Source: Novosphingobium sp. KA1
GTDB taxonomy: Bacteria; Pseudomonadota; Alphaproteobacteria; Sphingomonadales; Sphingomonadaceae
Direction: 5' to 3'
Assembly: GCF_017309955.1 (NCBI RefSeq)
Contig: NZ_CP021247.1
Span: 3,664,093 to 3,728,092 of the forward strand
DNA: 64,000 nt
Shown here: piece after piece, positions 9,970 through 19,100 of the stretch
How the letters are laid out: the number at the start of each line of letters is the position of its first letter
Position numbering within the stretch: the first letter of the stretch is position 1
Translations under genes and position numbers: made by a program
Notes under the pieces: generated by a model
Database searches by the model: none
What the model was told of the DNA's origin: nothing
Seen by the model: only the letters and a program-made list of their open reading frames with translations

Positions 9970-10434
9970 ATGCTTCAACCGCTTCCCTCCCCCGGCCAGG
10001 CCGGACCGGAAGGTCTTGAAACCGCCATCGCCGCAAGGGTTCCGGCCTTCCCCTCGTCCGGGGCACCCGGCTCCGAACCGCTGGCCCGGGGCGGTCTGGC
10101 CGAATGGCAGTTGCGCAAGGTGATCCGCCACGTCGACGAGAACCTCGCCGCCCCGCTCGGCTGCGACGATCTCGCCGCGCTGGTGCGCCTGAGCACCGGC
10201 CATTTCAGCCGCGCCTTCAAGTCGAGCGTCGGCGAACCGCCGCACAGCTACCTGATCCGCCGGCGCATCCACCGCGCGCAGCGGCTCATGATGGAAACCC
10301 GGGACTCGCTCTCGCAGATCGCCTGCGCCTGCGGGCTGACCGACCAGGCGCACCTGACGCGGCTGTTCCGCAAGGCCGTGGGCACCACCCCGCGGGCCTG
10401 GCGGATCGACCGGCTGGCCCGCAAGTCGGCCTGA
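9970..10434 (+). CDS. AraC family transcriptional regulator (DNA-binding domain only)
   Basis: A 154-residue protein whose C-terminal ~105 residues are an AraC/XylS double helix-turn-helix: IRHVDENLAAPLGCDDLAALVRLSTGHFSRAFKSSVGEPPHSYLIRRRIHRAQRLM and DSLSQIACACGLTDQAHLTRLFRKAVGTTPRAWR. The N-terminal 45 residues are low-complexity, and no effector domain is present, so it resembles small MarA/SoxS-like regulators. The 214-base gap upstream (9756-9969) is AT-rich for this genome, with a TTAATTAAAAG stretch, and probably holds its promoter. It lies upstream of doxX, with a strong terminator between them. Confidence 0.9.
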   Translation: MLQPLPSPGQAGPEGLETAIAARVPAFPSSGAPGSEPLARGGLAEWQLRKVIRHVDENLAAPLGCDDLAALVRLSTGHFSRAFKSSVGEPPHSYLIRRRIHRAQRLMMETRDSLSQIACACGLTDQAHLTRLFRKAVGTTPRAWRIDRLARKSA

Positions 10435-10550
10435 ACCCTTTTACGGCAGCGGCCTCCGCCCGCCGCGCAGACTTGTTGTTCTTACGGTCCTGGCATCAAG
10501 CGCGCCAAGACCCCGTTCGGACCCGGCCCCGGCCATCTTCCGAACACCTC

Positions 10551-10595
10551 GGGACCGGCAGCACCCCACCCCCCGTCGCGCTGCCGGTCCCTTTT
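10551..10595 (+). terminator. Rho-independent terminator after the AraC-type gene
   Basis: GGGACCGGCAGC at 10551-10562 pairs perfectly with GCTGCCGGTCCC at 10580-10591 and is followed by TTTT. The rest of the 10435-10746 gap shows no gene. Confidence 0.8.
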
Positions 10596-10746
10596 CTCCC
10601 TCAGACTATTCCATATCCTCGAACAATCGAGATGACTTTATAAGCATTTTCGAAATCGCCGAACCGCGCCATCTTCTGCCCATCAAGAGGCGCCGGTGCG
10701 ACGAATGGCCGGCCCTGCTGCAACCGAACACACAGGGAATCATGCC

Positions 10747-11151
10747 ATGAACACTGCTACCCAGACCGCATCCACCGCCACCGAAACCACGCTCGTGCGC
10801 CACCTGCCGCTGGTCGGCCGCGTGCTGATCGCGGCGATCTTCATCCTTTCCGGCCTCTCGAAGCTGGCCGCCCCCACAGCGACGATGGCCTATATCGCCT
10901 CGGCCGGCCTGCCCCTCCCCGCCGCAGCGCTGGCGGGCGCAGTGGTGGTCGAAGTGATCGGCGGCCTCGTGCTGATCTCGGGTTACCGGGTCCGCACCGT
11001 GGCGGCAGTGCTGGCGGTCTTCAGCCTGGTCACCGCGGCCTTCTTCCACAACGACCTCGCCGACCAGAACCAGTTCATCCACTTCTTCAAGAACGTGGCG
11101 ATGGCCGGCGGCCTGCTGCAGATCGTCGCCTTCGGCAAGAGCCGCGACTGA
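10747..11151 (+). CDS. DoxX family membrane protein
   Basis: A 134-residue integral membrane protein with four hydrophobic segments (VGRVLIAAIFILSGLSKL, LPAAALAGAVVVEVIGGLVLI, VRTVAAVLAVFSLVTAAFF, and NVAMAGGLLQIVAF), the DoxX four-helix layout including the FILSGLSKL motif of the first helix. I chose the ATG at 10747, preceded by AGGGAA; an earlier in-frame ATG at 10696 adds an unlikely 17-residue extension. Some DoxX proteins act in thiol or redox homeostasis at the membrane. It has its own terminator, so it appears monocistronic. Confidence 0.9.
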   Translation: MNTATQTASTATETTLVRHLPLVGRVLIAAIFILSGLSKLAAPTATMAYIASAGLPLPAAALAGAVVVEVIGGLVLISGYRVRTVAAVLAVFSLVTAAFFHNDLADQNQFIHFFKNVAMAGGLLQIVAFGKSRD

Positions 11152-11178
11152 TTTCACACCATCACAAGTAACGCGAGC

Positions 11179-11207
11179 AGGCGGCTTCGAAAGGAGCCGC
11201 CTTTTTC
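11179..11207 (+). terminator. Rho-independent terminator after doxX
   Basis: AGGCGGCT at 11179-11186 and AGCCGCCT at 11195-11202 form a perfect 8-bp stem followed by TTTTC, 28 bases after the doxX stop. Confidence 0.85.
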
Positions 11208-11299
11208 CTGCGTACTTGCAGCAAAACGACTTCTTCCCCTCAGCGCCGCGAACGTCTATCTGAAGCGCCGCGACTACAAGAACCGACCCAGCCATTTCC

Positions 11300-11824
11300 G
11301 TGACTTCGCCCTCCCCCGGTGCCGGCCTCGAAGCCGCCTTCCTTGCACACCGCGATGCGTTGCTGCGCTTTTTGCGCGCTCGCGGCGCAGGCGATGCGGC
11401 GGAGGACCTGCTGCACGAAGTCTGGCTGCGCATCCAGGCGACCACTCCCGGCCCGGTTGCCTCCCCCCTGCCCTACCTGATGCGCATGGCCGACCTGCTG
11501 ATGATCGACCGCTACCGCTCGCAGCGCCAGGCCGACAAGCGCGACCGCGACTGGACCGAGGTGCACTCCGATCTTGCCGGGGTGTCCGCCGAACCCTCGC
11601 CGGAGCGCCGCGCCGCCGCCGCACAGGAAGCCGCCGCGGTCCTGCGCGTGCTCGACCGGCTCGGCCCGCGTGCCGCCAGCGCCTTTCGCCGCCACCGCAT
11701 CGACGGCGTGGCGCAGCGCGAGGTCGCCTCGGAACTCGGCGTCAGCCTCAGCACGGTGGAAAGCGACTTGCGCATCGCCTATCGCGCGCTCGGCGAATGG
11801 AAGGAACGCCGCGATGAGGCTTGA
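11300..11824 (+). CDS. RNA polymerase sigma factor, ECF (FecI-like)
   Basis: A 174-residue ECF sigma factor from a GTG start at 11300. Region 2 is seen in FLAHRDALLRFLRARGAGDAAEDLLHEVWLRIQ...YLMRMADLLMIDRYRSQ (residues about 14-75); region 4 in VLRVLDRLGPRAASAFRRHRIDGVAQREVASELGVSLSTVESDLRIAYRAL. It is followed by a FecR-type regulator and a TonB receptor with an N-terminal signalling domain, the classic cell-surface-signalling trio in which the ligand-loaded receptor activates the sigma factor through FecR. A possible TTG start at 11821 for fecR overlaps its stop. Confidence 0.93.
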   Translation: MTSPSPGAGLEAAFLAHRDALLRFLRARGAGDAAEDLLHEVWLRIQATTPGPVASPLPYLMRMADLLMIDRYRSQRQADKRDRDWTEVHSDLAGVSAEPSPERRAAAAQEAAAVLRVLDRLGPRAASAFRRHRIDGVAQREVASELGVSLSTVESDLRIAYRALGEWKERRDEA

Positions 11825-11862
11825 GCCGTTTGTCTCCGTCATCGCTGCAGGAGGTCCGCGCG

Positions 11863-12804
11863 ATGACAGGTAAGGATACGATGCGCGACGATGCGATCCG
11901 CGATTCCGCGGCCCGGTGGGCAGTGCTGACCGGCGACCCCGGTTTCGAGGACTGGGATGGCTTCATGCAGTGGCTTGAGGCCGACCCGGCCCATGCCCGC
12001 GCCTATGACGCGGTCAGCGCAGCGGCGGCGGAAGCCGCGGAACTTGCGGCGCAGGCACCCCAGCCCGCCAGCCCCGCCGCCAACGACGACGAAGTACCCG
12101 CCGCGCCCCGCCGCCTCTGGCTGGGCGGCGCCGTGGCCGCGTCGCTCGCCGTCATCGGCAGTATCTGGGTGTGGCATGCCTCGTCGCGCGATCTCTACAC
12201 GGTCGAGACCGCGCCGGGGCAGATGCGCACGCTCGATCTGGAAGCCGGCACCCGCGTCGATCTTGCCGGCGGCACGGTGATCCAGCTCGATCACAAGGAC
12301 GCCCGCTACGCCGTGCTCGACAAGGGACAGGCGCTGTTCACCGTGCGCCACGATGCCGCGCGCCCGTTCCATGTCGAGGCGGGCGATGCCACGCTGGTCG
12401 ACCTCGGCACCGTGTTCGACGTCTCCCGCGAGGGCGCGCACCTCAGTGTCGGCGTTGCCGAAGGCGCGGTCGGCTACAATCCCGGGGCCGAGAACCTGCG
12501 CCTCGCCCCCGGCGACCGGCTGGTGGCCGAGGCGGGCGCCGTCACCCTCGGCAAAGTCGCGCCCTCGCAAGTCGGCGAATGGCGCGAAGGCCGGCTGACC
12601 TTCGACGCCGCCCCCTTGCGCGAGGTCGCCGACCGCCTCAGCCGCGCGACCGGCATCGCCTTTGCCGCCCGCCCCGGCGCCGACATGGCGATTTCGGGCA
12701 GCATCCTCGTCACCCCGGTGCGCGACGATCCGCAGATGATCGGCGCCCTGCTCGGCCTCGACGTGCGCCGCGAGGGCGACCGCTGGATGATCGGCAAGCC
12801 CTGA
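11863..12804 (+). CDS. FecR family anti-sigma/regulator protein
   Basis: A 313-residue inner-membrane protein. The N-terminal cytoplasmic part (AARWAVLTGDPGFEDWDGFMQWLEADPAHARAYD) is the DUF4880-type sigma-binding region, followed by one transmembrane helix (GGAVAASLAVIGSIWVW) near residues 88-104 and the periplasmic FecR domain (YTVETAPGQMRTLDLEAGTRVDLAGGT). The C-terminal segment LREVADRLSRATGIAFA resembles the STN-like fold that contacts the receptor. The ATG at 11863 follows CAGGAGG. It probably senses the adjacent receptor and controls the sigma factor immediately upstream. Confidence 0.93.
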   Translation: MTGKDTMRDDAIRDSAARWAVLTGDPGFEDWDGFMQWLEADPAHARAYDAVSAAAAEAAELAAQAPQPASPAANDDEVPAAPRRLWLGGAVAASLAVIGSIWVWHASSRDLYTVETAPGQMRTLDLEAGTRVDLAGGTVIQLDHKDARYAVLDKGQALFTVRHDAARPFHVEAGDATLVDLGTVFDVSREGAHLSVGVAEGAVGYNPGAENLRLAPGDRLVAEAGAVTLGKVAPSQVGEWREGRLTFDAAPLREVADRLSRATGIAFAARPGADMAISGSILVTPVRDDPQMIGALLGLDVRREGDRWMIGKP

Positions 12805-12808
12805 CCCG

Positions 12809-15217
12809 ATGCGCCGCGCGCCTCTCCTGCTGACGGCCGCGATGGTCCTGCAACTGCCGCTCGGCGCGCCGGCGCGGGCCGCCGCCGACGACGCCGGGAT
12901 GGTGACCACGCGCGAGGGCGAGGCCGGCACCGCCGCCAGCGATCTCGCCCGCCAGACCGGAACCAGCATCGTCATCGCCGATCCCGCGCTGGCCCGGCGG
13001 CATATCCCGGCCCTGCGCGGCCGGATGCGCGCGCGCGACGCCGTGGCGCGTCTGGCCCGCGCGGCCCGCGCCCGTGCGGTTCCGGTCGGCAAGGCGGCCT
13101 GGCGGCTCGAAGCCCTGCCGCCCAAAGGGCGCGTCGTGGCCGAACCGCCCGCCAATGCCGCCCCCGTCGCCATCCGCATCCCGGATGCGCCGCATCCGCC
13201 GATCATCGTCACCGCCAGCAAGCGCGACCTCCGGCTGGAGCAGATCCCCGCACAGGTCACCGTGATCGGCGGCGACACGCTGGAGAGCGGCGGCATCGGC
13301 GGCAGCGAGAAGATCGTCCGCCGCCTTGCCACGGTCGCCTCCACCCACCTTGGCAGCGGGCGCAACAAGCTGTTCATCCGCGGCATCGCCGATTCCAGCT
13401 TCACCGGCCCGACCCAGGCGACCGTGGGCCAGTATCTCGGCGACATGCGCCTGACCTACAATGCCCCCGATCCGGACCTGCGCCTCTCGGACCTTGCCCG
13501 CGTCGAGGTTCTGGAAGGCCCGCAAGGCACGCTCTACGGTGCCGGATCGCTGGGCGGGATCATCCGCCTCGTCCCCAATGCGCCGGAGCTGGCGCGTACC
13601 GGCGGCGCGATCATGATGGGCGGCGCGGTGACGCAGCACGGCGCGCCTTCGGCCGACCTCAGCGCCACCGTCAACCTGCCGGTGGTGGAAGACGTCGCCG
13701 CCTTTCGCGCCACGCTCGATACCGCCAGCTACGGCGGCTACATCGACAAGCCGCTGATGGACCGCAAGAACGTCAACCGCACCGACCTCATCGGCGGACG
13801 GGCGGCGCTGCGGGTGAAGCTGGCGCCGGAGTGGACGGTGGACGTGATCGGCCTCGCCCAGTCCACCGAGGCCGACGACAGCCAGTATGCCGACCGCGAC
13901 GGCAAGGCGCTGGAAAGTTCCGCCCGCGTGCGCGAGGGCTCGAACGCGGACTATGCGCTGGGGCAAGTGGTGCTCTCGGGCCGGATCGGCGGACTGGAAC
14001 TGCGCTCGACCACCGGCGCGGTGCGGCAGAACCTCCACGAGCGCTATGACGCCAGCGAGCCGGACGGCCCGGCGCGCCTGTTCGAGCAAGCCAACGCCAC
14101 CCGCATGTTCGCGCACGAAACCCGCATCTGGCAGCCCCAGAGCCACGGTTTCGGCTGGTTGCTCGGCGCCAGCTACACGCACAACCGCACCCGGCTGACG
14201 CGCGATTTCGAGGCACTCGCCGCGCGCAGTTCCGCCACCGGCGTGCGCAATACCGTCGGCGAATTCACGCTCTACGGCGAAGCCAGCCTGCACCTGACCG
14301 GCCCCTTCACCGCCACCGCGGGCGGGCGCTTCACCCGTGCCCGGCTCGGCGGCAACGGCGAGGACGTGAGCGACCAGATGGCCGTCGTGCTTGCCGCGCG
14401 CGGGGTGACGGCGCGGCGCACCTTCACCGCCTTCCTGCCCTCGCTCGCGCTCCATGCCGAGTTCTCGCCCGAGGACCAGCTCTACTTCCGCTACCAGCAG
14501 GGCTTCCGCCCCGGCGGCTTCGCGATCGAGAGCGACTACGTGCGCCGCTTCCGCAACGACCGCACCGGCACGGCCGAGATCGGCGCCCGCCATGGCCGCG
14601 CGGGGGTCAGCCCGTTCGATCTGGCGCTCAGCCTCTCCTACACCCGCTGGCGCGACATCCAGGCCGACTTCACCGACAGCGCCGGCCTGCCCAGCACCGC
14701 CAACATCGGCAACGGCCGCGTCTGGTCGGCCAGCCTTTCGGGCGGCGTGCGGATCGTGCAAGGCCTGCGCTTCGAGGCGGGCGCGGCGTTCAACCACAGC
14801 CGGATCGACAAGCCCGACTACGAAGGCGCGCTGAAATATGCGTTTGCCGCCAGCACCGTGGAAGCGCTGGCGATGCAGGTGCCCAACATCGCCCGCTTCG
14901 CCGGACGCGCCGCGCTGACCTGGAACCGCGAGGTGAGCGAGGACCTTGCCCTCACCGGCAATGCCTGGGCGAGCTACCTCGGCAAATCGCGCCTCGGCAT
15001 CGGGCCGGACCTCGGCATGCTGCAGGGCAACTACTTCGACAGCGGCTTCGATGTGCGGCTCGGCAATGCCGGTCACGGCGTGACGCTGAGCGTCACCAAC
15101 CTCGCCGACACGCGCGGCAACCGCTTCGCGCTGGGCACCCCGCTGGCGACCGGGCGCGAACAGGTGACGCCGCTGCGCCCGCGCACGGTGCGGCTGGGCT
15201 TCGACGCGAAGTTCTAG
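12809..15217 (+). CDS. TonB-dependent receptor with N-terminal STN signalling domain
   Basis: An 802-residue outer-membrane receptor. After a signal peptide (to about residue 24, ...ARAAADD) comes an STN-like domain (TAASDLARQTGTSIVIADPALARRHIPALRGRMRARDAVARL, about 40-82). The plug domain begins at IIVTASKRDLRLEQIPAQVTVIGG, with VEVLEGPQGTLYGAGSLGGIIRLV as its conserved strand. The 22-strand barrel ends in VRLGFDAKF with a terminal phenylalanine. The STN domain and the sigma/FecR genes upstream (4-base gap to fecR) identify it as a FecA-type transducer. The ligand is not evident, and no Fur box is obvious before the sigma gene. Confidence 0.94.
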   Translation: MRRAPLLLTAAMVLQLPLGAPARAAADDAGMVTTREGEAGTAASDLARQTGTSIVIADPALARRHIPALRGRMRARDAVARLARAARARAVPVGKAAWRLEALPPKGRVVAEPPANAAPVAIRIPDAPHPPIIVTASKRDLRLEQIPAQVTVIGGDTLESGGIGGSEKIVRRLATVASTHLGSGRNKLFIRGIADSSFTGPTQATVGQYLGDMRLTYNAPDPDLRLSDLARVEVLEGPQGTLYGAGSLGGIIRLVPNAPELARTGGAIMMGGAVTQHGAPSADLSATVNLPVVEDVAAFRATLDTASYGGYIDKPLMDRKNVNRTDLIGGRAALRVKLAPEWTVDVIGLAQSTEADDSQYADRDGKALESSARVREGSNADYALGQVVLSGRIGGLELRSTTGAVRQNLHERYDASEPDGPARLFEQANATRMFAHETRIWQPQSHGFGWLLGASYTHNRTRLTRDFEALAARSSATGVRNTVGEFTLYGEASLHLTGPFTATAGGRFTRARLGGNGEDVSDQMAVVLAARGVTARRTFTAFLPSLALHAEFSPEDQLYFRYQQGFRPGGFAIESDYVRRFRNDRTGTAEIGARHGRAGVSPFDLALSLSYTRWRDIQADFTDSAGLPSTANIGNGRVWSASLSGGVRIVQGLRFEAGAAFNHSRIDKPDYEGALKYAFAASTVEALAMQVPNIARFAGRAALTWNREVSEDLALTGNAWASYLGKSRLGIGPDLGMLQGNYFDSGFDVRLGNAGHGVTLSVTNLADTRGNRFALGTPLATGREQVTPLRPRTVRLGFDAKF

Positions 15218-15246
15218 GCGGGCTTGGAAACATCGCCCCGCCCACG

Positions 15247-15263
15247 CCGCTCATCCTGAGCGG
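15247..15263. repeat. Solo half of the CTGAGC repeat family
   Basis: CCGCTCA-TCC-TGAGCGG is a compact palindrome made of the outer end of the repeat seen at 6431-6508. It lies 30 bases after the receptor stop and may act as a weak terminator. Confidence 0.4.
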
Positions 15264-15343
15264 GTGGAGAGGTCAAGATAACCGGACGACGCCCATGCTG
15301 GCTGAAATGTCGCGCCTCAGTGGAAAGTTGCCCTTCCCATGCC

Positions 15344-15435
15344 CGTCGCCCCCGCGAAGGCGGGGGCCCCGCTATCTGGAGGCACACCTCCACCCTTGAA
15401 GGAAAAGCGGGGTCCCCGCCTTCGCGGGGACGACG
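15344..15435. repeat. 30-bp inverted repeat, second copy of the 1828-1918 family
   Basis: The arms 15344-15373 and 15406-15435 are reverse complements with two mismatches, centred on CCCCGCGAAGGCGGGG. It lies just downstream of the minus-strand hypothetical gene, between two convergent genes. Confidence 0.8.
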
Positions 15436-15457
15436 ATTTTGGGTGGTTAGCGGACCT

Positions 15458-15754
15458 TCAACGATCTTCTACTGGGATCGCTAGCCAAGCGTCGAAGCTG
15501 GCGAAAAACTCGGTTGAGGGCCAAAGCGGATTGCTCTCTGGACGGCGTGTTAGGTGCACTTGGGCAAAGCGCCCGTCCTCAAGATGGAACAGGACGTCGT
15601 CTCGCCGCCACCGACGACCAAGAGCGACGGCACGGACGCCGTACAGGGAGTGCGTTGGGCATACTTCGCGCGCAAGCTCTTCCTCCAGCCACGTTCGCTC
15701 CGTCTCGCTGGACACCTCCGACCAGTCGCCATCCCATTCCAATTTTGCGCTCAT
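15458..15754 (-). CDS. Conserved hypothetical protein (98 aa)
   Basis: A small soluble, tryptophan-rich protein. The pattern RRDDVLFHLEDGRFAQVHLTRRPESNPLWPSTEFFASFDAWLAI recalls a small uncharacterised family in proteobacteria; I know no function for it. The N-terminal third is acidic (DWSEVSSETERTWLEEELAREV). Composition and codon use fit a real gene, and no convincing frame competes on the plus strand. It stands alone between two repeat elements, so nothing in the context points to a role. Confidence 0.7.
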   Translation of the reverse strand: MSAKLEWDGDWSEVSSETERTWLEEELAREVCPTHSLYGVRAVALGRRWRRDDVLFHLEDGRFAQVHLTRRPESNPLWPSTEFFASFDAWLAIPVEDR

Positions 15755-15897
15755 CGGTTGAACATATCTGTGCCGCTTACGACTGCAATGGGGCGCTCAC
15801 AGATCGTCCGCATTTCAGCGTTAAAGGGTGGAGAGCCGACCGTCCGGTTCGGATTTTAAAACACCAGTTGCCGATGCCAAATCCGCACCCAGATCTT

Positions 15898-16039
15898 CGT
15901 CATTCCCGCGGAGGCGGGAATCCAGTCAACGCAGCGCTTCGAAGCCAACGTCGGTGGCGAGATCGCGCCACTGTGGATTGCCTTCGAGTGTCTTTCAATG
16001 CCAGGTTGCTACTGGATTCCCGCCTTCGCGGGAATGACG
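15898..16039. repeat. 29-bp inverted repeat (GTCATTCCCGCG family), ~140 bp element
   Basis: The arms 15898-15926 and 16011-16039 are reverse complements with one mismatch (CGTCATTCCCGCG(G/A)AGG...), around an 84-base centre without coding potential. This third repeat family has the size and form of a MITE-like unit. The 15755-16191 gap holds this element and the autotransporter leader, and no gene I can support. Confidence 0.8.
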
Positions 16040-16191
16040 AATGAAGTGAACAATCGGCAAGCCATCCGGGTTCAACGAAAGTCCGCAATTGGCCGTAAGC
16101 AGCCCTCCCCCGGCCCCCGCCCCCAACTTTTTCCAAGGCCGCCCGGCAAGGCCTCCGTCTTCCCCTTCGAGATCGATCTGAAGGGACGAAG

Positions 16192-19100
16192 ATGCCTCGC
16201 TACCTGCTTGCTTCCACCGCGCTGCTGGCTGTCGCCGCCGCCGCCAATGCCGCTCACGCGGAAGACGTGACGACCAAGAAGACCGCCCCCCTCCTCACCT
16301 CGACCATCAAGAGCGGCGCCGCCGATGCGATCAATGTGACCAAGGACGGCTCGGTAGTGCTCACTTCGGGCACCGCGATCACGATGGACAGCAACAATGC
16401 CGTCGCCAATGCCGGCACCCTGTCGATCAGCAACGCCGACGGCGCCACCGGCATCCGCGCGCTGGCCGGGACCAGCGGCGACATCGTCAACACCGGCACC
16501 ATCACCATCGACGAGACCTACACGCCGACCGACACCGACAAGGACGGCGACCTCGACGGCCCCTTCGCGCTCGGCGCGAACCGCACCGGCATCAGGATCG
16601 ATGGCGATCACACCGGCAAGCTCACCCAGAGCGGCACGATCACCGTCAAGGGCAACAATTCGGCCGGCATCCGCATCGGCGGCACCCTGAACGGCGCCTT
16701 CCTGCATGACGGCACCACCAGCGTACTGGGCGACAACACCGTCGGCGTCGAGACCGGCGCGGTCAACGGCAACGTGCGCCTGGCAGGATCGGTCTCGGCG
16801 CAGGGCGCCAACGCCGTGGCCGCCCGCTTCGGCGGCGACGTGACCGGCGCGATGGTGATCCAGGGCACTGTCGCCTCGACCGGTTATCGCTACACCGCCG
16901 CCCCCGCCGATCCTTCCAAGCTCGATGCCGACGATCTGCTGCAAGGCGGCTCGGCGCTGGTCATCGGCGGCAATGTCTCCGGCGGCATCGTGCTCGCCGT
17001 GCCGCCCAAGGACAGCGATCCCAACAAGGCCGACGAGGATGGCGACGGCATCGACGACGCCAAGGAAGGCACCGCCAAGATCGCCTCCTACGGCAAGGCC
17101 CCGGCCATGGTGATCGGCGCGGCGGGCCGCGACGTGGCGATCGGGCCGGTTGCCGGCACCGCCAGCGGCTTCGGCCTCCAGATCGAAGGCTCGGTGCTGG
17201 GTGACGGCGTCTACACCGGCGTCGACGGCAACGGCCTTTCTATCGCAGGTCTGGGCGGCAACGTCACCATCGCCAACGGCATCGGCGTGACCGGCTCGGT
17301 CTCCGGCAATTCCAAGGACGCCGCCGCCACCGCGATCCGCCTCGGCGCCGGCGCATCGACGCCGCAGCTCCAGAACGGCGGCACCATCTCCGCCGCCAGC
17401 GGCAACACCGCCGCCTCGCTCGCCACCGCCGTGAAGATCGAAGCCGGCGCGAGCCTGCCCGCGCTGCGCAACTCCGGCACGATCAAGGCGGCGACCGGCG
17501 AGAACGGCACCGCGGTTGCCATCCGCGATGCCTCCGGCACGCTCACGCTGATCGAGAACAGCGGCACCATCTCGGCCACCGGCGCCAAGGCGGACACGGG
17601 GCGCAACATCGCCATCGACCTGTCGGGCACCACCTCGGACGTGACCATCCGCCAGACCGAAGTCGCCGCCACCTACACCGCGCCCGCCATCACCGGCGAC
17701 GTGCGCCTCGGCTCCGGCAACGACACCTTCACGATTGCCGACGGCACCGTGACCGGCAACGTCACTTTCGGCGGCGGCAACGACACCCTCGCGCTTTCGG
17801 GCGATGCGGTGCAGACCGGCAAGGTCACTTTCGGCTCGGGCACCGACGCGATGCGCCTTGCCGGCACCTCCCGCTTTACCGGCACGGCCGATTTCGGCGG
17901 CGGCGCCGATAGCCTGACGCTGGCCGACAGCGCCGTGTTCTCGGGCGCGCTGGCCAATTCCGGCGGCCTTGCCGTCAAGGTCACCGGCGGTACCCTGGAC
18001 GTCAACAAACCGGCCTCGATCGCCTCGCTGGAGGTGGGCGCCAAGGGCGTTCTGGCGGTCACGCTCGACAAGGCGGCGGGTCAAGGCACGGCGCTCACCG
18101 TCGCGGGCAACGCCGCCTTCGCGGAGGGCGCCAAGCTCTCGCTGCGGCTTGCCGACGTCACCACCGCCGAAGGCAACTATACCGTCCTCACCGCCGGTTC
18201 GCTGACCGGCCGCGACAAGCTGGAAACCGCGACCGACCTCGTGCCCTTCATGTTCAAGGCCACGCTCGACGAGGACGCCCCGGCCAACGTGATCGTTGTC
18301 GACGTCGCCCGCCGCACCGTGCAGGAACTGGGCCTCAACCGCTCGCAGTCCACCGCCTACAACGCGATCTTCGCCGCGCTCGCCAAGGATGACGACATCG
18401 AGAAGGTGTTCCTCGGCGATACCAGCGGCGATGCCTTCCGCGAACATGTGAGCGAGATGCTGCCCGACCATGCCGGCGGCGCCTTCGAGGGCATCTCGAT
18501 GGGCGTGCGCACGCTGACCCGCCAGCTTCAGGACCCGCAGGGCCCGGTCTTTGGCGATTCCCGCCTGGTCACCCGCGCGAACCTCTCGTTCTGGGGCAGC
18601 GACAAGGGCACGGGCGCCAGCGCCGCCTACAACCTGCAGGGCTACGCGATGTCGCTCAGCGCGGAATATGCCACGAATATCGGCTACTTCGGTGGTACCC
18701 TCGCCTACCTGTGGAACCGCTACACGCGCGGCGCGGCCAGCGAGATCAAGTCGAACTCGTGGGAACTGGCCGGTCACTGGCGCCACGAAAGCGGCCCGGT
18801 GGCCGCCTATGCCCGCGGCTCGATCGGCCGGGCGAGCTATGACAGCGAGCGCAAGTTCGTCGGCGTGGCGGACGCCGCGACGATCAACCGCGCGATCGAG
18901 GGCAGCTGGAACGGCAACTTCGTCACCTTCGCGGGCGGCGCCTCGTGGGAAGGCGGCGGCAAGTACTTCTACTTCCGCCCGGGCGTCTCGGTGGACTACA
19001 TCCGCCTCAAGGAAGACGGCTACACCGAAACCGGCGGCGGCAAGGCGCTCGACCTCACGGTCGCCTCGCGCACCAGCGACGAACTCGGCGTCAACGGCGG

